Shown here: one piece after another, positions 33,640 through 44,759 of the stretch | How the letters are laid out: every line of letters starts with the position of its first letter | How positions within the stretch are numbered: the stretch's first letter is position 1 | Source: Stenopsyche tienmushanensis | Lineage: Eukaryota > Arthropoda > Insecta > Trichoptera > Stenopsychidae | Length of the DNA stretch: 64,000 nucleotides | Reading direction: 5' to 3' | Assembly: GCA_008973525.1 (NCBI GenBank) | Contig: WACJ01000315.1 | Coordinates: 1 to 64,000 of the forward strand | The notes under the pieces: model-generated | The model's database searches: none | Seen by the model: the letters and a program-made list of their open reading frames with translations, nothing else | Told to the model about the DNA's origin: nothing | Position numbers and translations under genes: made by a program

Positions 33640-34992
33640 ATGTGCTTGCTTGAGGAAATGGTTCGTCTTTAAAGTCTCGCAGTTGGGTAGTTCTTTCTTG
33701 CGGATCTTAAATCGGAAAAAGCGTTTCTAATATTACATTATGGTGATTATTTACATTCCTAGTGTAATTGTTCGTATAAACACACTTGTATATATAAATT
33801 CAATTAAAATTATATAGCTGCTGTTTTTTTTCAATTTAATTTCATGAACCGGCTCGCCGTGCCGGTCCACTATACGCCAATTCAAGCTCATCATCATTAT
33901 TAAAATGAATCTATTGTGTAAGAAACATATATTATCGAGTCATTCGTTTCATCATAAGATTTGAATTCATAAAATAAGGACAAAAATATTTTTGGCATTT
34001 CACACATAAAAATTTATAAATTGACTGATTTCATCCAAGGATAGAAAAAAATTGGAGTATTGAATTTCGACGATATTTATCGATAATTTTTTGATGTGAA
34101 CGAATGTGCCAATTTTCTTCCATCGGGTCAGTCAAAACATTTAACGGTGTTTATTCACAGCACTGCCAATTCGCAGAACGAACGAATGGTGCAAAAACAA
34201 TTTATGACATCGGGGGCATGATATTTATTTTCACTGGTTTATCTATGAAAATATTTGTTTATTATGGATTTAGTGAGCGCTCGACACTGATTGCTGAACG
34301 TTCGTGTCAAATCTCGACAGGAGATATGAGAAAATACATATGGGCCACAACATAAATGATTTTTTTTTTTTTTGTAAAGATGGATTTAATTTCTCGCCAG
34401 GATAATTTGTCCGCCGATGTAAGATGCTTGATTGGAAAAGATAAATAATCTTCAAAGCTCATATCGTACATGTGAAAAAATGACGAAATAGCTATCCTGG
34501 CTTGATTTATATTAATGAAAGATCAATTTTTACATCCAAGGATTATAACAAATCCATTAAGATACTATATTTTTATATAATTGAACCACATGTGTTTTTT
34601 GGTTTGTTATTTCCATCATAAATACTAGATTAAATTTTCCGGCTTTCTGCCTTTGCTGCCAGTGCTTCGTATCATATTTCCAATTTATTTACAGAATCAT
34701 TCGACCATTTTATTTCGCAATGAGCACATTTGAAATATTTTACTACATAGCTGTTTAGATCTAACAGCATAATGGCAAAATCAGTTGCTGGCGGAGAAGT
34801 AATAGTTGTAGAGGTAATTATGTGTGTTCCTGTGGAGATAAAATTACCTTCCATTGTTATCTTTTAATTGAGATATCTGCATGGCGATAGCATCGCTCGG
34901 ATGCTACTATCTTATCCGGAAAATTCCATTAAAACCGCTTAGATTACAAATTTCAATCATCAAATTTTGTATACAATCATATTTATTTAAAA
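33640..34992. other. Large intron, small hairpin only
   Basis: ACCGGCTCGCCGTGCCGGT at 33848-33866 forms a short stem; a similar stem (accggctctacgagccg) occurs at 62343. Nothing else supported. Confidence 0.4.
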
Positions 34993-35361
34993 CTAGCCAA
35001 TACCCAGCGCGTTGCCGCTACAAAAGTAATAATTCTAAAAATATCGTTTATTGGTTTTTATTATAAAAAAAAGGAACAAACATACAAACATTGATTTTTA
35101 TATATAAGATCTACTGTAAATTAATTCTATTATACCTTTATTATTTGAAAAAGTGCAAACAATAAGTTGGCAAAATTTTATCGCAATCGAATGAACGGCA
35201 TTAAATACGAACAAACCAACATTGATTTTTATATATTTGACTATGCCTATGTTACTTGCAGAATCCTTAACAATAAATGGACGAAGTTTTATCGCAATCC
35301 AATGAGCGGTATGGCAGCGCATTCCGAACAAACAAAATCCAATTCATTTTTATATGTAAGA
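34993..35361 (-). mobile_element. Helitron family H1, complete copy, minus strand
   Basis: It reads TCTTACATATAAAAATG at the 5' end (35361) and ends CTAG at 34993, again between A and T. It is longer than the 57477 copy because the unit with the ccataccgttcatt core occurs twice. The same element, at the same neighbouring position, forms the right part of the block at 1784-2585. Confidence 0.75.
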
Positions 35362-35967
35362 TTTACGTGAATTTCATAAGAATTTAATTTGTCGAATAAG
35401 ATTTTTGTGAAATAAAAAACATAACGTAATCGAATCACAATTTTCCTATGGCTTTCTTTGATAATCGACTTATATAAAATATTTTGATCTGGAGGAAATA
35501 AGCAAAGCCTTTTAATACAATCATACAATATCCCTTTGATAACATTTTTTTTCACTCGTCGCAACTTTTCTCGCTAATTGCCAGCATTATTTTTACAAGG
35601 CTTCTTTTTGATATAAACGGACGTAACATCTCTATTTTGTACGTTATGGCACGTTGCAAATCCACGGGGTTGTGACAAAAAAATGTTATTTTTTTCAAAT
35701 TATAAAATGGCGTATTGGCTTCAATAGAAGTTTACAAACGACATTTAACGAAAATCCAACAATCGGTCTTATTGCTTTTATTATATTGTATAATTGGGGT
35801 TGTTCAAAATTCTAACTTATCGTTCTAGATGAAGTGAAATATCATATAATTTAACGATTATCTTGCAGCATCATTAATCCTAGATCACTAATCATTAGTC
35901 TCACAGACTACAAATTGCTCAGAACGCATTCAATATGTATGAATGTACCCGAAACTTACCCATCCCG
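35362..35967 (-). repeat. Mosaic block, second copy (outside the H1 Helitron)
   Basis: Complement of 1784-2388. An open minus-strand frame of about 90 codons crosses into the H1 copy (35289-35564) but is broken in the other copy, so I do not treat it as a gene. Confidence 0.75.
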
Positions 35968-36092
35968 CAAAAAATCATGTTTATTTAATATGTAAATAAA
36001 TTTAAAATAATTTTTAGCGAGATTTTTTTATGAACATCATAATTGATATAAATTGCGCGTTGCGTATAAAAATTGTTAACAGACAGACATAC

Positions 36093-36338
36093 ATTCTATA
36101 ATAAATATTATTTAAGAAAATGCAAACAATAAGTTGGATAAGTTTTATCACAATCGAATGAACGGTATGGAAGCGCATTAAATAAGGACAAACAAATATT
36201 AATTTTTATATATTAGACTATGCTTATGTTCCTCGCGATTTTTTTAACAATAAGTGGACGAAGTTTTATCGCAATCCGATGAACAGTATGGCAGCGCATT
36301 TCGAACGAACAAAACCCAATTCATTTTTATATATTAGA
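36093..36338 (-). mobile_element. Helitron family H1, 5' part
   Basis: The minus-strand 5' end TCTAATATATAAAAATG is at 36338, and two internal units follow. The 3' hairpin and CTAG are missing. Confidence 0.65.
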
Positions 36339-36984
36339 TATCAAAATTATGGCTCATTTATCAGCTTTGAAGCTTGTATTTGAACATATGACATTTCATA
36401 ATTTTCATGAATTCAACGATCTTCTTATTGTACAAATTAATAAAAGAATAAATTAAAAAAACACATCTATAATAGGGGAGTCAGTTTGATCGATCTTGCG
36501 AATTGGTACGAGAACATTTACAATGACAAAGCATTTTTAAAAGAGGAAAACTTGCGAACCTTCAACTGAACATCCCGAAACAAAAACTGGCAATCAACCA
36601 AGTGATGAATCGACATTTTTTGGCAATAAAATTAATCGTTTTATAACCTGCTAAATAAGATCGAATTGACGATATATATTTTTGCGATTGGGTCGCCCAA
36701 TTTTAATTTTGATTTATCATTTCCCGGAATTCAATAATTTATTTTCGATCCATTCCGGGTATTTCTCATAAATTCCCAGTTTTATGCTGTTATGGCATTA
36801 AATCATGAAGATAATATTTAATGAATATAATACATTCAGTGGATATTTGTCTGAAAATACGTACGCCAAATAACATCGTTTATCTGTCGCTTGTTTCCGT
36901 GAGAACGCATTACAATCAAATTCGTCAGAAATCACTGTTGGTCCCCCATCCATCGTGAGTATCAATATATCTTTCTCTGAACCC

Positions 36985-37195
36985 AATTTGTGACATGTTG
37001 TCGACCCATCACATCACTACCGTAAACTTTAATTATCTTCCAATGGATATTCGTGGCGGTATTGTTCGGCAAAGTCACGGGCGGAAGGTAGCGGGAGGGC
37101 GCGACAACCTCTCCATTGGAAGAATTTACAGTGACCGAACAAAATGGCCGATAAACACGTCAGTTGCGCCAACTTCGAAACAAAAAAATCCCCCG
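36985..37195 (+). repeat. Repeat family R-B, best-preserved copy
   Basis: Contains every marker of the family, ending in gttgcgccaacttcgaaac, which is also found at 1740-1760. Confidence 0.55.
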
Positions 37196-38530
37196 GCCCT
37201 AGAGCTCCATCGCCTTCCATATAAGACTAAATAAAGATAGGATTATTTGAATAATAATTTTGAGTGTGAGAAGATCTATGAATGATTATCGAAATTATCA
37301 AATTAAATCAGCCACTCATAGGAACACAAGACTTTTGTTATAAGAGTCGAGGATCAAACCCAACATAATAACCCTCGATCCTTAATAATAATATCTCTAC
37401 TCCATTAATAAAATTAATAAGCCCGTAAGTACTTTGCTGGCACTTCAATTCTATTGATATCAACGACAAAGTAAAATTTCTGCTCTGAATTAAATTCTCA
37501 TTTTAAATATATCTGTTTCAATTTTCTTTAACATTATTACAAAAAAAAATCAATGATTTCCGTATTCAATAAAAGTATTATATCATCTGATTTCGTTGAA
37601 TTTCCTTTCTGCAAAGTTTGCCATATATTTCGTTCTTCGTTCCAGGGAAGACATATTTTGACGTAACTATAGCAAATTTTATTATTTCGTTGACAGATAT
37701 TTGCTCTCGTGTACCAATAATATCGAATGTGTATTGGCTTATTCTCTCCGGAGTGCAATTTGTTCGATGAAGACTTACGACCATCGCGTCTCCCGAATGC
37801 TGTCCTTGTACCGCATCTTTCGATTAGTTCCTATCCATTCCCACTTTTGAATATGCATTTGACATCTTTATTTCGTTTTTAATTATTTTTCCGCAGCCGA
37901 ATACAAAGAATCCCTCGATCCTAATGAAAAATATTGTATAGGAAGAGAAACGATAGCGGGGTGACATTTGCTCGCGAGGCGTCGGGAAACCCTGAATAAT
38001 TATTGAAAGCGACCGGGTTTTCCAACCTTGTTTGTTTTCATTAATTTAACGGGTAAATATTTTCTTAAATCTTAATTTCCAAACATATTATATTTATACG
38101 GAGGCCGTCAATTCCATCGATAAAATATCACATTTTCCTTCGGGGGAGGTTCGCCTCCCGAAACCTTTGTATATGATATCATTTTGAATTATACTTTTAT
38201 AATATTATCGATCATCTGTCTCGGTTATATTTAGCAAAATAATACCTTTGGAAAGAGTTTGAAATACATGATAAATTGGCATAATATTAAAACCTTAGAC
38301 AAATTACATAATATCAATCATCATAGAAATTCTACTCAGTGAATTACCCTTTGAAGCCCTATTAATTGAAATACTTTCATTTTGGAGTTCATTGAAAGTG
38401 GATGTTATGAACTCCTATGAAACTGTAAAATCTACATACAATTCGAATAGCGAATTCATTTTCAAACGCAACTTTGCTTCGTATTTATTCAAAGTTTCAT
38501 AGCAACTCGATTATTGCAATCGTATGATAC
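37196..38530. other. Large intron, small hairpin only
   Basis: A GC-rich stem (ttcgggggaggttcgcctcc) at about 38139-38162; the rest is unassigned. Confidence 0.4.
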
Positions 38531-38650
38531 TTAACCCTATAAATACCGCGCGCACAGATCTGTGCGTTACACCACTTCGACGCCATACTACAATACAAAA
38601 AATATGTTTAATTTCATTTTTACCCAGATGTATTTATTTAACGATTTATG
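38531..38650 (+). mobile_element. TTAA element end, family PB-1
   Basis: TTAACCCTATAAATACCG, then the perfect 16-bp palindrome CGCACAGATCTGTGCG at 38551-38566. Sequence after it resembles 18790-18850. Confidence 0.45.
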
Positions 38651-38942
38651 ATATTTTACGATATGTTCAAGCTTTTAAATGAATCCTGGATTCGCTGAGG
38701 AGCATAGTGTAAAAGCATCATCGTGATCTTTCGACGTTAAAAGCCACCCGATGGAGTTCTTCCCGTCATTTTAAACGATCATTAAAAACAAACAAGCGAT
38801 TAAATATCTGGGTCGCATTTCGGACGGCTAAATAACAGATAAGAACGATTTGAAGTGAGTCAGATTTAAGTACGTTCGTGTCAACATGATTTCTAAATAG
38901 TTCTTCAAAAGCAGTGATGCAGCTCTCCCTGATGGTCTGCAA

Positions 38943-39121
38943 TTAGAAGCTGGAGCAACGAATTCGGTCCAAGAGATTGAGTTCAAGGCTGCTCTGATTG
39001 TAATAGAGATGGAACACGAGCACTGTGCTATATGTGGTAATGGCGCGTGCTTCTATGGCTGCGCTGTTGAGAGCCCGTTCCGCATCTTTAAACGCTATTA
39101 CATCATCAATTTGTATGTTGT
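38943..39121 (-). CDS. Candidate terminal exon on the minus strand
   Basis: A T-rich tract with ctcag at 39122-39135 (minus strand) is a strong-looking acceptor. The following 59 codons are open to a TAA at 38943 and include DDVIAFKDAERALNSAAIEA. GC content is well above the background. A possible AATAAA follows near 38630. The complementary + frame is also open here (for example MEHEHCAICGNGACFYGC), so direction is uncertain. Upstream DNA on the minus strand is the R1-type element, and no partner exon was found. Unknown protein; it may be another transposon piece. Confidence 0.2.
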
Positions 39122-39246
39122 CTGAGAAAAAAAAATTGAAAATAATATTTATATAGTAGAGCTGCGCATTAGGAGCCTCGTCAATTTGTTCATCAAACGC
39201 CGCTGGGGTAATCCAGCTAACATGAGTTAGCTTACTTTATGCTATT

Positions 39247-40408
39247 TTTTTTTTTCGAAGGAGGGGAATCTTCATAAGACACCACCATTCTGGGGTAGTG
39301 TGCCGCCGCCACCCGGCTACCGTAAAATATTGCTCTAGGGTGGTGAAATGTATCCCTCTTGGGCTTCGTGTTAACACCTTAGCGTGTTGTCCTATCCTGT
39401 AGAATATTTTCGGGATCTCTTATGTCTGGGTTTTCTCGCTCATATGTGCCCGACGTCTCAATCGTTCAGCATCCTCATTCTGCAGCATAACGCTGGCCAC
39501 GTATCCGCATAGCGCGTTCCATGTCCCGGCATCGGTTAGCATCATGGGGACTATGTTGCTGGGTGTGAGTGAATTAACTTCAAGCTCCTCCCGCAGGGCG
39601 TCCTTGTGATAACAGCCGTATCCAGTGAGTGCCTGGGTGAGATGGTAGCACAGCTGGCCATGTTTCCTGGATATCCAAGTTTTCAGGTTTCCAAGTTTTC
39701 AGGCCTGCCATTTCGCCATGTTGTAGTGCCTGACGCTCTGTCTGGTTTCTCCAGTGTATATAGCTTTTCTTTCCGCGAGCAGGTCGATACCGCCATATGG
39801 CAGTCAATGCCAGGACTGCGTCTTCTGATACTGTGCAATATGCTGATGCGACTCTATGACCACGCTTCTCCTCTGTATTCTAGCCAGATTGAGCCTGGAA
39901 TTTTCGAAGTGTAGTACCTCACCCATATCGGAGCTCCGTACAATAGTACCGAGGACACCACCTCGTTGTACAGTCTTCTACGATTAGATTTAGGGCCTCC
40001 CATGTTGGGCATCAACCTAGCTAGACCTTCCGCAATACTAGCCGCCTTTGTTGCGGCCTTCTCCGTATGTGCAAGCTTTCTTTGTTTGCTCGTCCCGTCG
40101 ACTTCTATATTTATCAATGTCCTCTCGTGCAGGTAGCTCTCCACCATTCTGGTTAAGTATGGTGGGACATCAATTTCCTTCAAGGCCCTGTTTACCAAGT
40201 TCCATCTTGCGGAGTTAAAGGCGTTCTTGACGTCCAGGACTATCGTATGCATTTTATTCTGAAAGCGGTCTTCCTGCGGAAAGCTCTATGTGTAGTGTTT
40301 CTCGGAAGATCAATGAACGTCGTAGAACATTCCTGTGTGACTAGTCCGAGGGAGCTCAGAACGGATTGCACAGCAACACGGGGCTTGGATTCTGTCTTAA
40401 TAGTCCAA
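39247..40408 (-). mobile_element. R1-type non-LTR retrotransposon fragment, 5' truncated and internally deleted
   Basis: Read on the minus strand, the first part has reverse transcriptase motif A (IVLDVKNAFNSARW). The frame then jumps directly to a region after the catalytic core (HTEKAATKAASIAEGLARL, then SVLLYGAPIW), so the PQG and YADD motifs are missing. Further on, with frameshifts and a stop, come LLAERKAIYTGE, LTQALTGYGCYH and LTPSNIVPMMLTDAGTWNA. These match the C-terminal part of R1/RT1/TRAS-type proteins. The element ends in an A-tract (T-tract at 39245-39255 on +). TTATGCTATT occurs at 39237-39246 and again at 40409-40418, which looks like a 10-bp target duplication and fixes both ends. 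GC content is far above the surroundings. Not functional. Confidence 0.8.
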
Positions 40409-40416
40409 TTATGCTA

Positions 40417-40660
40417 TTAAATCTGTCCAATCTCAATATTTTTATTTGTCTCGTATTGTCGATGCCAAACACTAGATTGAAACATCTTCACGATGCAGTT
40501 TATATTCCATCCTACGTACAGCTTTCTCGTGTGCAATTTTTCAATCAATACGCTATGTATATCACTTTTTAAATTTATATTTGCTACCTGATACATTTTC
40601 AGGGGACGATCATCCAATACTATTTTGTGGATTTTCTTGGTTTTCGTGGTCATATACACT
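40417..40660 (-). pseudogene. Mariner (M5 group) fragment
   Basis: The minus strand reads KKIHKIVLDDRPLKMYQVAN and, later, KLHTRKLYVGWN, a short decayed part of the same mariner N-terminal region as at 29640. It lies next to the right flank of the R1-type element. Confidence 0.6.
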
Positions 40661-42292
40661 AAGTCGGGTACTTCTGGGACTGTCCTCGTATATGTCTAAT
40701 ATTCCCGTATTTCTCATTTATATCCCCATCATGATATAAATGAGTTTATTTGTATTAAATAATATTCCGCGATATAATTCGGCTCAACGACTGGAAAACC
40801 TTTTCAACCCCCGCGAGGCGATTTTCCAGCTGTGGAAAATTTCTTCTAGGTGGTTAAATAAGTAACTGGAATTTTTTTCGGTTCGAAGGTTATATTGACG
40901 TTTTATGAGAACAATAATGTGCACAGAAATATGGCAAAGAATTCGTTTCGAAAGGAGACACAATCCCCGTTGACGTTGTGCGAAATGAGCACAATTGTAC
41001 ATCACGTGTGGATTTTAAAAATATTTCCAGCACTCTGCATGATTGCGCGTGGATCTGTGTTTTCATAAAAATTAAGGAGAATTCCCAAATCTAATTTTGA
41101 AGGTTGGCGAGGGTCATGTGATTCGCGTCGAATGTGGGGATTTTTAAAATCGGCATCCTGGCAATCTTTTCATTTCAGACGCTCCTTTATTTTCCTTTAT
41201 TTCGTTCGACTCCGTCGGAAACGGGAAGTTAGTTATTCGAAAAATATGGAAGCTACGCATTTATGGACGACTGATCCTATTATTGAAAACGTACCGATCC
41301 AAATCCGACGCACTGAATAAACTCCCCGTCGCTCCAAATATTTTTTTCGGGCAATTTTATTCGAATTCTCGAGGAAAAATGCGAAATTGACTTTGAAAAA
41401 TTAACTTCATCGTTTATTTATAGACGGGCATAGTCATTTTTGAATCGCTCCCACCTATTCCTATATGTGAGCATTCTGGATCTTATGCGTATAGCTATGT
41501 AATCAAATTTTTCATCCGCCCTTTGTTATTTGTTAAAATTATTAGGGTTATCGAAGAGCATTCGCGTTTTTTGAAATATTATGTTTGAGCTCAATTTATG
41601 TTCTGAAACAGCGATTGTTGGATACTATTTTTGTGCAACAGATTTTATTTGCCTCGTGACTATAGAAGAGTCGACAGTACTTTAATATTTGAGACCTCAT
41701 TGCATCTCCAAATTTCATATATCCAAACTGGCTTCGGAATTCGATTGTAAATCCATTTTAATGTATTTTTAATTAGCCACTGTTTTCTTTCACTTGTCTA
41801 TTTCATTCAATTGGTTATCATCAAAAGCCTCTTCGGTGCCTCCGGGATATAGGGGATGAGCGAACAAGGGCTGTGAATAAATGGACACGATTATGAGATA
41901 CGAGGACATCAAGACTATTTATATCCCACCTGTTTATCCGATAACAAAAACAGGAAAGATAATCGAAACGCTGTGTTTACCAGCCAATCATCTATGCTAA
42001 ACGTATCCCACGTTACATGTCATAAATAACAATTCATCGCTCCTTTATGTAATAAAATATCCTTTTAATCACCAACATTTATCTGTATTACGTAAAATAT
42101 ATCAACTTCCGTTGATTAACTCAACCCCTAGCCCGTAACAGGACGTTTGCTTTGATAAACACTGACAGAGTTAAACGAAGTAATATAATAGCGACACTTT
42201 TCCAGCTCGATAGTCCGCACAGATTCAATTATATACATCCTGGCTACAATCAATACACTTGTAATCTTATTTTTGTTTTGCTTCTTTGACAG
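40661..42292. other. Last part of the large intron before exon D
   Basis: No element or frame supported; ends in the T-rich acceptor of exon D. Confidence 0.5.
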
Positions 42293-42665
42293 ATTGAAAT
42301 GCTATACCAGCGCTACCACCTTCGTCTGAGCCAATCCAACATGACGTCCCTGCTCAGCTTCCTGACGGTGATCGTTTTCATGGCTTCCGTAGGGCTCATC
42401 ACGCTGGCCTTTTTCACCATGCAGGTTGCAGACGCCTGTAGACGCTTCCGCCTCGATGGAACTCCGGCTACCGTTAAATCGTCCATTATCTTCGCCCTAC
42501 CCTTCGCGACAGACATCTGCTCCGACTTTGCCAAGGCGGATTCGTCACTTTCCAAAGAGTCCTTAGAGAAAATGTACGACCTGATCCTGAGCGACCTCGA
42601 CCAACAGAAGACCGGATACATCGTCATTGCTGTTGTTTTCATGATATCGTGCTTCATTTATATCA
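42293..42665 (+). CDS. Adenylyl cyclase exon D: TM1, long loop, start of TM2
   Basis: This exon is 373 nt (124 codons plus one base). The acceptor is gcttctttgacag and the donor is gtaagtac. It opens with IEMLYQRYHLRLSQSN, a close match to the family's pre-TM1 motif (L-Y-Q-R-Y-F-x-R-L-x-Q-S in mammalian types). About 25 hydrophobic residues follow (TM1, around MTSLLSFLTVIVFMASVG). Then comes a 64-residue polar and amphipathic loop with three Cys, and a second hydrophobic run (YIVIAVVFMISCFIYI) that continues in exon E. Membrane adenylyl cyclases are plasma-membrane enzymes that make cAMP from ATP under G-protein control; this part anchors the first six-helix bundle and holds no catalytic residues. 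The long loop is unusual, since TM1-TM2 turns are normally short. A GT inside the exon (ATGCAG/gttgca) could in principle be a donor, but the frame and GC-rich character continue past it. Confidence 0.85.
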
Positions 42666-42721
42666 GTAAGTACATATATATATATATATATTTATTTTTT
42701 TTGAGATTTTGTTTTTAAAAA

Positions 42722-42815
42722 TTTGGTTGCCAGCCACATCTCCAGTGGGATTCGAACCCAAGATGATTGAGCTACGAGTCCAACCGCTTCATGCGGGACT
42801 ACCTACAAGTACCAT
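42722..42815 (-). repeat. tRNA-derived SINE-like repeat
   Basis: The minus strand carries a perfect B-box core (GGGTTCGAATCCC) preceded by gactcgtagctcaatc, like a tRNA anticodon arm. The acceptor and D arms do not fold into a complete tRNA. A second, weaker copy lies at 23795-23860. It starts 57 bp after the donor of cyclase exon D. Confidence 0.5.
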
Positions 42816-42857
42816 ATATATCCCAAGCTATTCATTCACAAATCTGTACGATAATCA

Positions 42858-43120
42858 TCTATATGTATAAAAATGAATGTCCGTTTGTTTATAAATAAAT
42901 TTGTTTGCTATGTATACATTTATATACCAATCATCCGATTGCGATGAAACTTTGGTGAATTATTGGGCGTGTATCTAAAAAAGTTTTTAAATCAACACAA
43001 TTATAATATGTGTGCAGAATTTGTTTTGCGAAACGTTTAACATAATTTTGGCGCGTATTAGTCTGGTGATTGCTACTTGTCAAGCGTTCGGTCTTCGGTG
43101 TTCTATGTTGGGTGATGGAT
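42858..43120 (+). mobile_element. Helitron family H2, 5' part
   Basis: It starts A/TCTATATGTATAAAAATG, the classic insect Helitron 5' end, and continues into sequence shared with 4015-4140 (gcgaaacgtttaac, ggtcttcggtg). The 3' half is missing. Confidence 0.65.
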
Positions 43121-43675
43121 CGACACATACGTCATCATTTCAATTCAAGTTTATCGAAAATTTAAACACGAATAACCAGCTAAAAGGTCAACAATCTCAA
43201 ATGAAAGCACCGGCAGTTATTCCGCGTCCATGAGTCCGTCAGGAGACTCGAAATATCGAAATGAGGTACACTTGATTTTTTAATGTGTCTCTCAAATAAT
43301 TAATAAGCGTGATTCCAATTCAAAAATATCAAATGTATCTTATAAATGTATATTTTTTTCGTTAAACAAAAAACTGATTAAACAACGTTTTACTTTCATT
43401 TTGAAATTCGAGTATGAAACCTAAAAAAGGCGCGAAATTAATTACTAGCTGGCGCTACCCAAAAGGAAAAAAATGAGACGAGTTGAAAGGGTTATTAATA
43501 CGTTTAATTCACTTTAAACAGGGTTTCCATAATTACCGACAACATTTCAAACGAACTTAATTAGAAGAGCTAAATTAAGCTTCTGACGGGATAAGGTAAA
43601 ATATGAACAAAAGTGAATGATGCAATATTTTTCGTTAAAAAAGCGACATTACTTCAAAATAAAGCACAAGTTCAA

Positions 43676-43786
43676 TTAACCCATTAAATGCCGGTCGCCG
43701 ATATATCGTCGCTGTCGATACTTGCGAAAAGTGCCAATGACGATATATCGCTAAAATTCGCATCAAGATTTTGATCAGTGGGTTAA
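43676..43786 (+). mobile_element. TTAA-flanked MITE, family PB-2
   Basis: A 111-bp unit between TTAA at 43676 and 43783. It starts CCCATTAAATGCCGG and ends GATCAGTGGG, so CCCA/TGGG form the ends. The palindrome cgatatatcg occurs twice inside. It lies in cyclase intron 4. Confidence 0.5.
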
Positions 43787-43973
43787 GTTCTTGTATAGAA
43801 GAAATTGTAATAAAAACTAATGATTTTCAATTACAAGATAAAAATATTCGATAAAATATAGAAAAATCGAAAAATATAGATCGCATAGTTTTGTACCATT
43901 CTTTGGCTCTAATTAAAAATAAACGATTGAATGCAACCCACACAGTTGCACGCCACATATGCGTGCATACTCA

Positions 43974-44474
43974 TCAAAGGGCTAATTTTAATGCAATATA
44001 ATAATTGAAGCTTAAAATTTTATCTCGCACGAGAGAGTCTTCAAATGTCTTCAAATCTGCTCTTGAATAATCACTAAAATTTAAAACTAATTTCCCCTCG
44101 TTGAATCGTGCTTCCCATAGAAGAACGCTTCTTCTTATCTTCCACTCGACAGTAAATACGAACGATGTTAACACAGCCATAAATTGCTTCGTCTCGGAAA
44201 TATCAGACTCATAATTGAAAGACTTGTAGAAAAGATATGTCCTGGGTAAAAAAGACGAAACAAATCTTGTATGTAAATAAATAATACAAAAAAGAACTCG
44301 TAACGCCAATAATTCAATATAGTCATAGCGAAATTGAAAATACGACTTTGTTCTTTTCGATTTGATGCCTTCAAAAGACGCTCGGTTTATTTGTATCGGA
44401 AAATAACAGCGAAATGGAAGGGTTTGATATTTTTGTAAATGAATAAAACATATTAAATTAATAATGGCTTTCAT
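43974..44474 (-). CDS. Unidentified 166-codon ORF antisense in cyclase intron 4
   Basis: This is the longest open frame in the window outside the Jockey element. It starts at ATG 44474, four codons after an in-frame TGA, and ends just left of 43974. It is rich in Phe, Leu, Ile and Tyr with one mildly hydrophobic stretch (YIELLALRVLFCIIYL), and the C-terminal half is more polar (LLWEARFNEGKLVLNFSDYS). No family motif, signal peptide or convincing transmembrane pattern is seen. No TATA box or splice site was judged clear. Its start is 62 bp from exon E on the other strand. It may be a nested intronic gene, a transposon relic or chance. Confidence 0.25.
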   Translation of the reverse strand: MKAIINLICFIHLQKYQTLPFRCYFPIQINRASFEGIKSKRTKSYFQFRYDYIELLALRVLFCIIYLHTRFVSSFLPRTYLFYKSFNYESDISETKQFMAVLTSFVFTVEWKIRRSVLLWEARFNEGKLVLNFSDYSRADLKTFEDSLVRDKILSFNYYIALKLAL

Positions 44475-44536
44475 ATCAACAGTTCAAATGGGATTTCTTT
44501 ATCGTCCTGCTGTAAATGAAGTATACCTTCTGACAG

Positions 44537-44603
44537 TCTCTTACGTCGTAGCTGGGACCTTCGGAGTCATCGAAATCGCCTACTCCCTCTATTTTCCCAC
44601 CAG
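44537..44603 (+). CDS. Adenylyl cyclase exon E: membrane segment (TM2/TM3)
   Basis: This is a 67-nt exon with acceptor accttctgacag and donor gtgagtgc. Two bases complete the Ile codon left by exon D. Then follow 21 codons, ISYVVAGTFGVIEIAYSL and YFPT, and two bases of an Arg codon. The peptide is hydrophobic and extends the membrane stretch begun at the end of exon D. Together they make about 36 hydrophobic residues, enough for two short helices. The phases on both sides fit only this choice of splice sites. It is too short to be found as an open frame alone; its support comes from joining the flanking exons in frame. Confidence 0.75.
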
Positions 44604-44759
44604 GTGAGTGCTCTTTATTAAATTCTATTTTTAATCAAAACAAATTTGAAGCAAATACCTCACACTGTCCGGTCGATGGCATTAAAGCATTTTCCTATAA
44701 CACCGTTAATGAGACTGATAAAATTCTTTTCTGCTGAGACACGGACTAAAACTCGCAAA

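Noticed and set aside
35289..35564. 91-codon minus-strand ORF
   Set aside because: It crosses from the mosaic block into the H1 Helitron, and its counterpart at 2160-2460 has stops.
42722..42815. Functional tRNA gene
   Set aside because: A B box and an anticodon-like arm are present, but the acceptor and D arms do not form; a second decayed copy exists, so it is a SINE-type repeat.
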